Shown: positions 1 through 8,243 of the stretch, one piece after another | How positions within the stretch are numbered: the stretch's first letter is position 1 | Layout of the letters: the number at the start of each line of letters is the position of its first letter | Assembly: GCF_001556185.1 (NCBI RefSeq) | Contig: NZ_LSIJ01000105.1 | Coordinates: 80,435 to 144,434 of the forward strand | DNA from: Sphingomonas sp. CCH10-B3 | GTDB lineage: Bacteria; Pseudomonadota; Alphaproteobacteria; Sphingomonadales; Sphingomonadaceae | Reading direction: 5' to 3' | Length of the DNA: 64,000 nt | The notes under the pieces: model-generated | What the model saw: only the letters and a program-made list of their open reading frames with translations | Told to the model about the DNA's origin: nothing | The model's database searches: none | Program-made: the position numbers and the translations under genes

Positions 1-49
1 TCCATACTGGCTTACCTTGCGAGATAGCCTCGATCTCCGGCGACTATGG

Positions 50-69
50 ATCCCCGCCTTCGCGGGGAT
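50..69. repeat. Short palindromic intergenic repeat
   Basis: Eight-base arms ATCCCCGC and GCGGGGAT flank a CTTC loop, in the untranslated DNA downstream of the S9 peptidase gene. From general knowledge, very similar palindromes are dispersed through sphingomonad intergenic regions. Only this copy was noticed here, so calling it a dispersed repeat is inference. It could also act as a transcript-end hairpin. Confidence 0.5.
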
Positions 70-161
70 GACGGCTCATGGCCTTGCGTACGCAGGACAG
101 AGGCTCGTTTCTCGACGTCGCGCGAAACGAACGCGGAAATACTCGCGCCCCGGCCCCGGCC

Positions 162-2309
162 TCACTTCGCCTCCAGCGGTCCCCCCGTCACCGGCGGCGC
201 GCCCTTCAGATAATGCGCCAGCCAGCCATGGACCTCGCGATAGAATTGGCGGCTGTCCTCGGGCTTGGTGATCCAGTGCCAGGCGTCGGGGAAGATCAGC
301 AAGCGGCTCGGCACCTGCATCCGCTGCAGCGTCGACCAGGTCTCAAGCGTATTCGACATCGGCACGCGGAAATCGCGCTCGCCCGCCGTCAGCAGCATCG
401 GCGTCTTCCAGTCGGCGGCATAGGTGATCGGGCTTTGTTCGCGCCACACCTTGCTGCCGCCCCACGGCGGGCCGCCGCTGGCAACCTCGCGGCCATAGTT
501 GAAGTCGCTGGTGCCCCATTGCGTCAGCAGATCGACTTCGCCGGCATGGCTGACGAGGCATTTGTAGCGCGTCGTCGTCGCTTCGATCCAATTGGTGAGG
601 TGGCCGCCATAGCTGGCGCCGCCCGCGCAGGCGTTCTTCGCGTCGATGAATGGATAGAGCTTGGCGGCTTCATCGACCGCCTGATCGATCTCCAGCGCCG
701 GCCCTTTCAGCGGATCGAGCTTGATCGCCCGCGCGAACGCTTCGCCATAGCCGGTCGAGCCGGTGTAATCGGTCAGCAGAACGACGTATCCGGCGCTTGC
801 CAGCAAGTGATAATTCCAGCGCAGCCCGATCTGGTCGATGTTGCTCGCGGCTGGCCCGCCGTGGATGATGACAAGCAGCGGATATTTCTTCGCCGGATCG
901 AAGCCCGGCGGCTTGACGATCATGCTGTGGATGCGTTTGCCTTTGCTGCTCCCCGCCGTGCTGACGAACCAGAAATGTTCGGGGGACTGCCAGTCGATCG
1001 TCGCGGCCTCGGCGACATTGACGCTGGTCAGGTTGCGATGCGCCTTGGCAGCGGGATCGATGCGCACGATCTCGGCCGGGTTCACCGAACTGCCATAGCT
1101 GGCGATGAGCTGGACCGACGAAGCCTTCGACGGGATGTCGAGCGCGGTATAGCCGCCAACTTTGGGCGTCGTCACCAATTCGGGCGTGCCGCCGGTGATC
1201 GGCAGCCGGTAAAGGCTCTCGGTCCCGGCGTCGGGGACGAGCAGATAGACGGTGCGGCTGTCGGGCGTGACCGCAAAGGCATCGGCCTCGCGATCGAAAT
1301 CGCGCGTGATCGGCGTCGCGTCGCCGCCGGCTGGCCAGCCAATGCGGTTGAGCCGGGAGAGGTCATAGACTTCCTGCCCCTGCGTGCTGAATTTCACGAG
1401 CAGGCTCTTGCCGTCGGGCGTGAACACCGGCGCGCCGTAATTGCCCGCTTGCGGTGTCACCGGACGCGGCTCGCCTCCAGCGGCGGGCATCCGGTAAAGC
1501 CGGTAGTTGACGCGCGCAAAGGCGGCGTTCCACCGCTCGGTGGTTGCGGTGAAGACGATCTCGCTGCCGTCGGGGCTCCACGCCGGCGACAGCGTCACCC
1601 CGCCATCGGCCTGGGCGTCGCCGCCGAAGCCCTCGGCCTGCGCCAGCGCCGTCGGCGACAGGAGGTCGCGGGCGGCCGCCCCATCGGCGAGCGGCTGCAC
1701 CCACAGGCTCGGGCGGCGATCATCCAGCCACTGGTTCCAATAGCGGATCGGGAAGTGATTATAGACGCGCATATTATATTTGCGGGCCTTGCGCGCGGCG
1801 ACCGCCGCCTTGTTGGCGGCATCGTCCATCGCGCCGGGATAGACATTGCTTTCGAAAAGGATCGCGGCACCATCGGGGCGCCACTGCGGATTGGCGGCGC
1901 CGGTTGCGACGTTGGTGACGCGCCGGGCCTCGCCGCCGGCCAGATCGATGACGTAGATCTGCGACTCCTCATCGCCCTCACGCTTGGTCGCAAAGGCGAT
2001 GCGGCGGCTGTCGGGGGCCCAGGCCGCGCCCGATTCGGCGGCCTTGCTGTTGGTCAGGCGACGCGGCGCGGCCGATCCGTCGGCGGGGACGATCCACAGA
2101 TCGGCGACCGCGCCGTCTTTCTCATAGGACGGCTCGGTCAGTGTGTAGATGACCCATTTGCCATCGGGACTGACGATCGGCGCGCCGACGCGCTTCATCA
2201 TCCACAGCGCTTCGTGGCTGAGCACCTTTTTCGGCGCGGCCGCCGCCAGCGGGGCGAACGCCAGCATTGCGCCGCTTGCCGCCAGCAAAGCCAATGATAT
2301 CCGCTTCAT
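162..2309 (-). CDS. S9-family prolyl oligopeptidase / acylaminoacyl-peptidase, exported
   Basis: A 715-residue serine peptidase. It starts with a Sec signal peptide (MKRISLALLAASGAMLAFA, then AAAAP). A beta-propeller of PD40/WD40-like repeats follows (about residues 40-400; motifs such as SPDGKWVIY and APDSRRIAF). The C-terminal alpha/beta-hydrolase domain has the nucleophile motif GGASYGG (Ser566), a likely acid Asp646 in GERDFRVP and His678 in DAWHW. This start was chosen over an in-frame ATG 27 nt upstream because it gives a clean signal peptide and has an AGGGGGA-type ribosome site just before it. It probably trims short peptides in the periplasm. The exact substrate cannot be read from sequence. 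Confidence 0.9.
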   Translation of the reverse strand: MKRISLALLAASGAMLAFAPLAAAAPKKVLSHEALWMMKRVGAPIVSPDGKWVIYTLTEPSYEKDGAVADLWIVPADGSAAPRRLTNSKAAESGAAWAPDSRRIAFATKREGDEESQIYVIDLAGGEARRVTNVATGAANPQWRPDGAAILFESNVYPGAMDDAANKAAVAARKARKYNMRVYNHFPIRYWNQWLDDRRPSLWVQPLADGAAARDLLSPTALAQAEGFGGDAQADGGVTLSPAWSPDGSEIVFTATTERWNAAFARVNYRLYRMPAAGGEPRPVTPQAGNYGAPVFTPDGKSLLVKFSTQGQEVYDLSRLNRIGWPAGGDATPITRDFDREADAFAVTPDSRTVYLLVPDAGTESLYRLPITGGTPELVTTPKVGGYTALDIPSKASSVQLIASYGSSVNPAEIVRIDPAAKAHRNLTSVNVAEAATIDWQSPEHFWFVSTAGSSKGKRIHSMIVKPPGFDPAKKYPLLVIIHGGPAASNIDQIGLRWNYHLLASAGYVVLLTDYTGSTGYGEAFARAIKLDPLKGPALEIDQAVDEAAKLYPFIDAKNACAGGASYGGHLTNWIEATTTRYKCLVSHAGEVDLLTQWGTSDFNYGREVASGGPPWGGSKVWREQSPITYAADWKTPMLLTAGERDFRVPMSNTLETWSTLQRMQVPSRLLIFPDAWHWITKPEDSRQFYREVHGWLAHYLKGAPPVTGGPLEAK

Positions 2310-2410
2310 GCCATCCCCCTTGTCGCTGCGTCGCACCGCAAGCTAGCGCCGCACGAGCGGACCGCCAGCAAAAATCTTGTGCCGCCCGGCATCGGCGTTA
2401 GGCTTGCCCG

Positions 2411-3220
2411 ATGACCGATCCTTTCCCGCAACAGCGCATCGCGCTCGCGACCGGCGTGGCGCTCGACGTGGTCGTCGCGGGCGATCCGGCGGCGCCCGCC
2501 ATCATCCTGCTCCATGGCTTTCCCGAATCGCACCGCACCTGGCGCCACCAGATTCCCGAGCTGGCGAAAACGCATTTCGTCATCGTGCCCGATCAGCGCG
2601 GCTTTGCCCGCTCCGACAAGCCCGAAGGGGTCGAGCAGTACAAGGCCGACAAGACCATCGGCGACATGCTCGCGCTCGCTGATCATTTCGGCAAGGACCG
2701 GTTCACGCTGGTCGGCCATGACTGGGGCGGCGCAATCGCTTGGGCAGCAGCGCTCAACCATCCCGACCGCATCGAACGGCTGATCATCCTCAACGCGCCG
2801 CACCCGCTGATCTTTCAGCGCACCTTGTTCGACGATCCTGATCAGCGTGCCGCGAGCCAGTATATCACGGCGTTCCGCGACCCGAGCCTCGAGGCCTATA
2901 TCGAGCGGGTCGGGGTCGAGGCCTATTTCGGCAAGACCTTCGTGGGCCACGCCGACCCGGCAGTGATGGCGGTCGAAAAGCCGATCTTCCTCGATCAATG
3001 GACTCAGCCCGGCGCGCTGACCGGCATGTTCAACTGGTACCGCGCAAGCGGGCTGATCGTGCCGGCGCTGCGCGACACGGCACTGCGGCCGAGCCAGCTG
3101 GTCGGGCTCGAGCCGCTCGTTCCCGACCTCACCCTGGTGAAAATCGCCGAGGCGGGCCATTTCGTGACCTGGGAAGCGCCGCTTGAGGTGAATGCCGCGA
3201 TCCGTGCCTTTCTGCCCTGA
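2411..3220 (+). CDS. Alpha/beta hydrolase, epoxide hydrolase/dehalogenase type
   Basis: 269 residues. The oxyanion motif HGFPES (35-40) and the nucleophile elbow GHDWGG with Asp104 rather than Ser mark the Asp-nucleophile branch (epoxide hydrolases, haloalkane dehalogenases, fluoroacetate dehalogenases). The catalytic His is His250 in AEAGHFVTWE near the C-terminus. There is no signal peptide, so it is cytosolic. It is divergent from the peptidase gene, with about 100 nt between them. Which of the three activities it has is not decided by the motifs; epoxide hydrolase is the most likely. Confidence 0.85.
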   Translation: MTDPFPQQRIALATGVALDVVVAGDPAAPAIILLHGFPESHRTWRHQIPELAKTHFVIVPDQRGFARSDKPEGVEQYKADKTIGDMLALADHFGKDRFTLVGHDWGGAIAWAAALNHPDRIERLIILNAPHPLIFQRTLFDDPDQRAASQYITAFRDPSLEAYIERVGVEAYFGKTFVGHADPAVMAVEKPIFLDQWTQPGALTGMFNWYRASGLIVPALRDTALRPSQLVGLEPLVPDLTLVKIAEAGHFVTWEAPLEVNAAIRAFLP

Positions 3221-3351
3221 TCGGCTGCGGCGGCCACTCGGTTGCGCCTACCAAGTTGCTCAAGATCAGGAAGAATTTCCCGCTGGCGAGGGAACGGCGG
3301 CGCGCGTCGCGCTTTGGTGATCCGGGGGTGCCCAAACCCGGAGACTGAACC

Positions 3352-3918
3352 ATGTCGATCCTAGACAAGACGATTGCCGCGCTGACGCCCCCCGAAAGCG
3401 AAGAAGCCCGGCAGCAAGCCCGCGAAAAAGCCTCGGCACTGGCGGTATCGAATGACTGGCTTGCGGAAATTCTCGATCACCATCGCGAAATCGAGACACT
3501 GTTCGCCCATGCCAAAGCGGCCGCAACGGTCGATGCGCGCCGCGCGGCGCTCAAGCAACTCGGCACGATGCTGACGGCGCATGCGGTGGCCGAGGAAGCC
3601 GCAATCTATCCCGCGCTCGCCGCGCAGCGTCAGGTCGGACACGCCGAGCTTGCCTATCAGGAACAGTCGGCCGCGAAGATGGAGCTCGGCCTGCTCGAAC
3701 GGCTCGACCCAATGAGCGAGGATTTCGCCGACAAGCTTGGCCACATCGAAGGCGCAGTCGCGCACCATGTCTATTCCGAGGAAGGCACCTGGTTCGCCCA
3801 GCTCGCCGAGGATCTGGATGCGGGCGAAAAATCGCTGGTCACCGCACGCTACCGCGAGGAATTCGACCGATACATGGGGCCCGAAACCAGCAGCGCTCCG
3901 GCAATGCCGCTACGCTGA
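3352..3918 (+). CDS. Hemerythrin HHE domain-containing protein
   Basis: 188 residues, mostly helical. It has the spaced metal-ligand motifs of a four-helix hemerythrin/HHE fold: DHHREIETLFAH (about 44-55), HAVAEEAAIYPAL and HIEGAVAHHVYSEEGTWF. The family binds a di-iron centre and is linked to oxygen, nitric oxide or redox stress handling. GGAGA lies before the ATG. It is the last intact chromosomal gene before the candidate left end of the integrated island. Confidence 0.85.
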   Translation: MSILDKTIAALTPPESEEARQQAREKASALAVSNDWLAEILDHHREIETLFAHAKAAATVDARRAALKQLGTMLTAHAVAEEAAIYPALAAQRQVGHAELAYQEQSAAKMELGLLERLDPMSEDFADKLGHIEGAVAHHVYSEEGTWFAQLAEDLDAGEKSLVTARYREEFDRYMGPETSSAPAMPLR

Positions 3919-3964
3919 GCCCTCCTGGGGCGTGAGAGTTTTCGTGTTATTCCCCGACGTGAAA

Positions 3965-3985
3965 TGGTGCCAGAAGAGGGACCGT
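3965..3985 (+). other. Candidate left attachment site (degraded copy of tRNA-Leu 3' end)
   Basis: The stretch TGGTGCCAGAAGAGGGACCG closely resembles the 3' end of the tRNA-Leu gene at 33180-33201 (TGGTGCCCAGAAGAGGACTCG). It differs by about three single-base insertions or deletions and has the same orientation. A duplicated tRNA 3' end far from an intact tRNA flanked by an integrase is the usual footprint of site-specific integration. The imperfect match means either an old, decayed site or a coincidence. Confidence 0.5.
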
Positions 3986-4369
3986 GACGTGTCGCCAAAG
4001 CGTTATATCACAATGCTTTATTGCGATTTTTCGAATTTCGATACCGTCGAAAATACCGTCTTGGCACTGGCGTTGGTCCTCAATGAGGACTCAAATCGCT
4101 GCGGACGGTCTATTTCGGATCAATCCGCGACACCAAAATTTATTTTGCGACCCGCCGACAATTTCCTGCCTGAGAACGGCGAAAAACCGAATCAAGCCGC
4201 ACCCAACGAAGCAGCCATGGCAGGTGCAATCAGCGCCGCCAGTTGTTGCACGACCGCACCTTTGCCAACCAACAGATCAACGCTTGCAATCCGCAGGCGT
4301 TCATCGCCTTCCATCATGCCGTAACCTGCATCCAGCGCCTCACTGCCAAGGCTGGCGTGATGAGGATAG
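3986..4369. other. Non-coding left arm of the island
   Basis: No convincing gene. The first 200 bases are AT-richer than the surroundings and carry the integrase arm-type repeats annotated separately. Short open frames on both strands are Cys/His/Arg-rich or lack ribosome sites and were not called. The minus-strand frame at 4192-4500 looks somewhat protein-like but overlaps a better-supported remnant on the plus strand. Confidence 0.5.
4036..4060 (+). repeat. Arm-type integrase repeat, left copy
   Basis: Two direct copies of ATACCGTC (4041-4048 and 4053-4060) sit in a 25-base block. The block matches 33041-33065, next to the integrase start, at 24 of 25 positions. Having the same repeat near both ends of the element is what is expected of arm-binding sites for a tyrosine recombinase of this type. 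The role is inferred; the repeat itself is seen directly. Confidence 0.6.
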
Positions 4370-4786
4370 AGCAGCATCGCCTCACCGCCCGCAGGGATCA
4401 GCAATGTCACCGAGTGGGGAAAGCAACATGCGTGCTGGGCGAGGGTCAAAGCAATCGACGTCGATTGGCCTGCTGCGTGGCTGGATGAGCTGATTGGCAA
4501 AGATCACATCAAGGCAGGCAAGCGCGATGGCATCAAAGATCAGAAACTGCTGAACGGCATCGAGGCGCAATCGATAGTGGTTTCTGCCGGAGGGCAGCTT
4601 TGGGAGCAATTGAGCGGATGGGGTCAGTCGCGAAAACTGCTTTCGCCAACCGAGCTGGGAATTCTGCGCGTCGCTGCATCTGTTCCGATGAAAAATCCTT
4701 CAGAAAAGCAATGCCTGAAGGTCATCGAATCCCTTCGCAAACTTAGATCCGAAGGTTGCGCGATCGGTGCCGATTTGTCGATCTGA
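4370..4786 (+). pseudogene. C-terminal remnant of an unidentified (possibly AIPR-like) protein
   Basis: An open frame without a start, preceded by a stop at 4367-4369, encodes about 138 residues with normal protein composition: NVTEWGKQHACWARVKAIDV, then DWPAAWLDELIGKDHIKAGK, LWEQLSGWGQ, and a tail PSEKQCLKVIESLRKLRSEGC. The missing N-terminus marks it as a truncated gene. The tail recalls AIPR-type abortive-infection proteins, but that is from memory and unverified. If right, it would be a remnant of earlier defence cargo of the integrative element. Confidence 0.4.
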
Positions 4787-4964
4787 CGCCTCCGAGCGGG
4801 GGCATCCATTTTCCCGACAAAACTGACCGAAATTTTGCGGAAAGCATTTTCAGCAAGTGAAGACCAGCGTGTTTCCGGTGAGTAGTCTGGCGTAGGGTGT
4901 GGAGGGCAAGATAAAAGCAGTGCCAGCCCCTGACCCTTATGTGGTTGGTTCAGTTGAGGAATTT

Positions 4965-4994
4965 CGTATGGCACCGAAGGAAGGCTGCCATACG
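4965..4994. repeat. Inverted repeat CGTATGGCA...TGCCATACG
   Basis: Perfect 9-bp arms separated by 12 nt, sharing the TATGGCA core with the hairpin at 5219-5244. It could be an operator or structural element of the integrative element. No T-run follows, so it is not an obvious terminator. Confidence 0.55.
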
Positions 4995-5218
4995 ATATTG
5001 CGCAAAAGCGCAGAAATCTGCGGCGCTATCGTCTGGCACCGCTGATTTTTGGGCGTTTGTGCTCGATCCGGTTCGGTCAACGATAGGCCGAGTGCGATGG
5101 GTGCCCGTGATGGGGCGGTGATGCGATGGCGGCGCTCGGCCTCCGGCGGCGCAATCTGTCGATTTTGGGCGGTGCCATACCGTTTCAGGGCTGAGATCCG
5201 GGAGTTTCAACGGGAGCG

Positions 5219-5244
5219 TATGGCACCGGAAATTCGGTGCCATA
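5219..5244. repeat. Perfect hairpin TATGGCACCG-GAAATT-CGGTGCCATA
   Basis: Ten-base perfect arms with a 6-nt loop, in the gene-free stretch upstream of the HTH gene. The arm sequence recurs in partial form at 4966 and 5173. Not followed by a T-run. Confidence 0.6.
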
Positions 5245-5603
5245 GGGAAAAGCTCTAATAACTCATCTGCTTAACAACCGAGTGCTGGCACCTCTTTTAT
5301 CTCGCCCTCCAAAACAGTCCGAATCTTGCTGCCTTGCCGATTCCGCCGATGGTATTCCGCAGCCACCTAAAGGCCGCCAAGCAACGCTTGCCTGCGATGG
5401 GCACGAAATGCCCTGCTTTGATGAAGTTTGGCCGGGAAGCGGAACACCCGCCGCAAGCCTCCCTACCTGTCCCCCACTTTCCGGCAGCCTGTTTGTCTGC
5501 GCTGGGCTGCGAGGAGTAGCCAGGCGCAGAGGCGGCGATAGAGAGCTGCCTTCGCTTCAGGCAATATGGCGCGCACGAAATCCATCTGACGAAAGCGAAG
5601 TTC

Positions 5604-5828
5604 ATGCCCCGCGCCCTGCCCAAAAATGCCGCCATACCGGAAACCCCGCAACTGCCGCTGGAGCCGTTGACCGTGCGTATCCCGGTCGCGGTACAGCTGA
5701 CAGGAATTGGCCGGTCGAAGCTGTATGAGCTGATCGCGGCGGGCGAGGTCGATGTCGTCAAGATCGGCGCGTCAACACTCATCACCGTTGCCAGCCTGCG
5801 CCGCCTTATCCAGAAATCGCGGCGCTAG
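5604..5828 (+). CDS. Small helix-turn-helix protein, excisionase/AlpA-like
   Basis: 74 residues with a winged-helix core of the HTH_17/excisionase type (VRIPVAVQLTGIGRSKLYEL, then IAAGEVDVVKIGASTLITV, then SLRRLIQKS). Such proteins accompany P4-type integrases as directionality factors or regulators, which fits the integrase of this same island. Its last 12 codons lie inside a 42-bp sequence repeated exactly at the other cargo edge. In that second copy the sequence also encodes, on the other strand, the C-terminus of the integrase. This suggests that the two genes were once convergent and overlapping. Confidence 0.75.
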   Translation: MPRALPKNAAIPETPQLPLEPLTVRIPVAVQLTGIGRSKLYELIAAGEVDVVKIGASTLITVASLRRLIQKSRR

Positions 5829-5834
5829 GCGGCT
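5793..5834 (+). repeat. 42-bp direct repeat, left cargo boundary
   Basis: Identical over all 42 bases to 31770-31811, in direct orientation. This copy holds the 3' end of the small HTH gene; the other holds the 3' end of the integrase on the opposite strand. All cobalamin genes lie between the two copies, so the pair marks the edges of the cargo module. Confidence 0.85.
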
Positions 5835-6231
5835 AGTGGGACAATGCTGCCGTTCGACGTGCGCCGCTCAAACGGCAGACTTCGCCGCAACCCGCCTTAG
5901 CTAGCGTGAGATGGGGCGGATGGGGGTCTGGGGCAAAAGGTTTCCGGCTCAGGTGTCAACACCGGGACAAAAAACGGGCCAGGCTGTCAAGACCGGTCGA
6001 CAGTCGAGCACTGGCGCACTTCGGTGATTACCTCTGCGGTCGGGGATCCCCGAGTCCGAAGGCATACTCGCTAATCAGCGAGCCGCAGACACCGTTATTC
6101 CCGCTACATCATCTAGTGGAAGCTATGCACCACAATCATTGCTGGCGACGTTACCGACACGCTGGATCTGGCTTTGCCCCATACCACCTGCCCCCACGAG
6201 TTGCACAGTGGCAAGTGGTATGGCTAGCCGC
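5835..6231. other. Gene-free stretch between HTH gene and cob operon end
   Basis: No gene recognised. It contains an imperfect structure with 9-bp arms CCATACCAC (6179-6187) and GTGGTATGG (6215-6223), just past the stop of the last cob gene. This could end the long leftward cob transcript, although there is no T-run. It may also include decayed sequence from the cargo junction. Confidence 0.4.
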
Positions 6232-6759
6232 TCATCCTTTAGGTTTCAGCGTCAATGGAAGGCCGGCGAACATTATGACTGCCTCTTCAACCACTGCCGC
6301 TATTTCCTGATTGATGCGGCCCGCAACATCGCGAAACCTTCTGGCAAGGGCGTTGTCGGGTACAATGCCCAGACCCACTTCGTTGGCGACCAGAATGACC
6401 GGCCCCCGTGCGGCTGAAAGCGAGCGCGCCAGTCCTTCCGTAGCGGTAGCAGTATCGCGTTCCGCTAGCATCAGGTTCGAAGCCCACAACGTCAGGCAAT
6501 CGACCAGCACCACCGTTTCCGGCGTGCTATATGCCGTGATTGCCACCGCCAGGTCCAGCGGTGCCTCGACAGTTGACCAGCGCGGACCGCGATCGGCGCG
6601 GTGCAGCGCGATTCGTTCGCGCATCTCATCATCGAAGGCCTGGGCTGTCGCCAGATAGACCAGTTTACCTGTCAGGGTCTCTGCCCGGCCTTGGGCAAAG
6701 CGGCTTTTGCCCGAACGAGCTCCGCCCAGCACCAGCAAATGGGGCAAGGCACTGCTCAT
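6232..6759 (-). CDS. cobP: Adenosylcobinamide kinase / adenosylcobinamide-phosphate guanylyltransferase
   Basis: 175 residues (CobP/CobU family). It phosphorylates adenosylcobinamide and then transfers GMP to give AdoCbi-GDP, the activated corrinoid that receives the lower ligand. The P-loop is GGARSGKS (12-19), with a second nucleotide motif VLVDCLTLW. His53 in ALHRADRGPRW is in the place of the guanylylated His. The start overlaps the cobQ stop by ATGA. It is the last gene of the leftward cob transcript and is of usual family length. Confidence 0.93.
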   Translation of the reverse strand: MSSALPHLLVLGGARSGKSRFAQGRAETLTGKLVYLATAQAFDDEMRERIALHRADRGPRWSTVEAPLDLAVAITAYSTPETVVLVDCLTLWASNLMLAERDTATATEGLARSLSAARGPVILVANEVGLGIVPDNALARRFRDVAGRINQEIAAVVEEAVIMFAGLPLTLKPKG

Positions 6760-8243
6760 GCACTGTCTCTCGCTGGGACGGAGGCGGGGCGTTCCGCCAT
6801 CGCCAGCGCCACCAGCGCGTCGATATCGAGATCCTCCTCCAGCGCGACTGCGATCTCGTCAAGCGCCGCCTCGACGGTGAAGCCATAGTCCACGCCCCCG
6901 GCTTCTACATCCATGCGCGACAGTAGTGCCCGGCGCAGCTCCGCATCGGCCAGCAGGCCGTGGACATAGGAACCAAACACCGTTCCGCCTGCATTAATCG
7001 CGCCATCGCAGCGTCCATCGGAAAGCAGGGCGAAGGGCCGCTGCGTGTCCGGCCCGCTGGTTTGCCCCATGTGCATTTCATACCCCTGAAAAGGCGCGTC
7101 CATCGCCAGCCCGCTGACCGGGCGCAACGCCTTGTGGGCGTGCAAGGTTGATTCGACATCAAGCAGGCCAAGGCCGCTGGCAGCGCTGGCCGGACCTTCA
7201 ATCCCATCGGGATCTGCGATACTTTTGCCGAGCATTTGGTAACCACCGCAAATCCCAAGGATCAGCCCGCCACGCCGGTGATGCGCCAGAATATCGATGT
7301 CCCAGCCTTCGTCGCGCAAAGCGGCCATATCGGCAATGGTCGCCTTTGATCCGGGCAGGATGATGAGCGCGGCTTCTGCCGGAATCGGCTGACCGGGCGG
7401 AACCATGTGCAGTTCTACCTCGTGTTCGAGCTTCAGCGGATCAAGATCATCGAAATTGGAAATGCGCGGCAGGATCGGACAGGCGATCATGGTGCGCCCC
7501 CCTGCGCGCATCTTGCCGCGTTCCAGTACCACGGCATCCTCGCTTGGCAGACGCGCGGTGGCCCCCAGCCACGGGACAACACCTAAACCCCGCCAGCCTG
7601 ACAAGCTTTCGATCTGGGCATAGCCATCGGCGAACAAGGCGGGATCGCCCCGGAACTTATTGATGATGAAGCCCTGGATCATCGCCGCGTCGGCCGGGTC
7701 GATAATCGTTTTCGTGCCAACGATGGCGGCAATTACTCCGCCGCGATCAATATCGCCCACCAGCACGACTGGCACGCCTGCCGCGCGCGCAAATCCCATG
7801 TTGGCAATGTCGCCTGCGCGCAGGTTGATTTCCGCAGGAGATCCTGCGCCTTCGACCACGACGATGTCGCAGGCCTGACGGAGCCGCTCATAGCTGGCCA
7901 GAACTTCGCCCAGCAAAGCGCCCCGTGCCTGCCGGAAATTGCCCGCGCCCAATGTGCCTCGCACCCGGCCATGCACTATCAGTTGCGATGTGCGATCCGC
8001 CTGCGGTTTCAGCAGCACCGGATTCATGTCGGTATGCGGCTCCACCTTGCAGGCGATCGCTTGCAAGGCCTGCGCCCGGCCGATCTCGCCGCCATCGCTG
8101 GTGACGGCAGCATTGTTCGACATGTTCTGCGGCTTGAACGGCAAGACCCGCAAACCCCGCTGCACCAAGGCGCGACACAGCCCCGCCACCAGCACGGATT
8201 TGCCCACATCAGAGCCGGTGCCCTGAAGCATTATAGCGCCCAT
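6756..8243 (-). CDS. cobQ: Cobyric acid synthase (glutamine-hydrolysing)
   Basis: 495 residues. It amidates positions b, d, e and g of adenosylcobyrinic acid a,c-diamide, using glutamine and ATP. The N-terminal dethiobiotin-synthetase-like ATPase has P-loop GTGSDVGKS (8-16). The C-terminal class I amidotransferase domain has nucleophile Cys332 in GICGGYQMLG and His428 in YVHGLL. The ATG at 8243 was chosen over an in-frame codon 48 nt upstream because a perfect AGGAGG sits 7 nt before it. It overlaps the end of cobD by 13 nt. Confidence 0.95.
   Translation of the reverse strand: MGAIMLQGTGSDVGKSVLVAGLCRALVQRGLRVLPFKPQNMSNNAAVTSDGGEIGRAQALQAIACKVEPHTDMNPVLLKPQADRTSQLIVHGRVRGTLGAGNFRQARGALLGEVLASYERLRQACDIVVVEGAGSPAEINLRAGDIANMGFARAAGVPVVLVGDIDRGGVIAAIVGTKTIIDPADAAMIQGFIINKFRGDPALFADGYAQIESLSGWRGLGVVPWLGATARLPSEDAVVLERGKMRAGGRTMIACPILPRISNFDDLDPLKLEHEVELHMVPPGQPIPAEAALIILPGSKATIADMAALRDEGWDIDILAHHRRGGLILGICGGYQMLGKSIADPDGIEGPASAASGLGLLDVESTLHAHKALRPVSGLAMDAPFQGYEMHMGQTSGPDTQRPFALLSDGRCDGAINAGGTVFGSYVHGLLADAELRRALLSRMDVEAGGVDYGFTVEAALDEIAVALEEDLDIDALVALAMAERPASVPARDSA

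Larger units (their letters stand above)
4787..5603. other. Gene-free stretch with repeated GGTGCCATA hairpins
   Basis: About 800 bases with no supportable gene; open frames on both strands are short and mutually overlapping. It contains several inverted or direct copies of the core TATGGCACCG/CGGTGCCATA near 4966, 5173, 5219 and 5235, with weaker copies near 5034 and 5284. It lies directly upstream of the small HTH gene at 5604, so these may be binding sites for that protein or for the recombinase. Confidence 0.5.

Noticed and set aside
78..2297. Long plus-strand open frame opposite the S9 peptidase
   Set aside because: It is an Arg/Ala-rich shadow of the real gene. The minus strand has the signal peptide, catalytic triad motifs and ribosome site.
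4192..4500. Minus-strand 102-residue open frame
   Set aside because: Composition is partly protein-like, but it has no recognisable family, overlaps the better-supported plus-strand remnant and shows no ribosome site.
6179..6223. Possible third cobalamin riboswitch near the end of the cob operon, from a GCCACTG-like string on the minus strand
   Set aside because: There is no B12 box (AGCCAGGAGACCTGCC) and no P1 arms, and it lies downstream, not upstream, of the cob genes.
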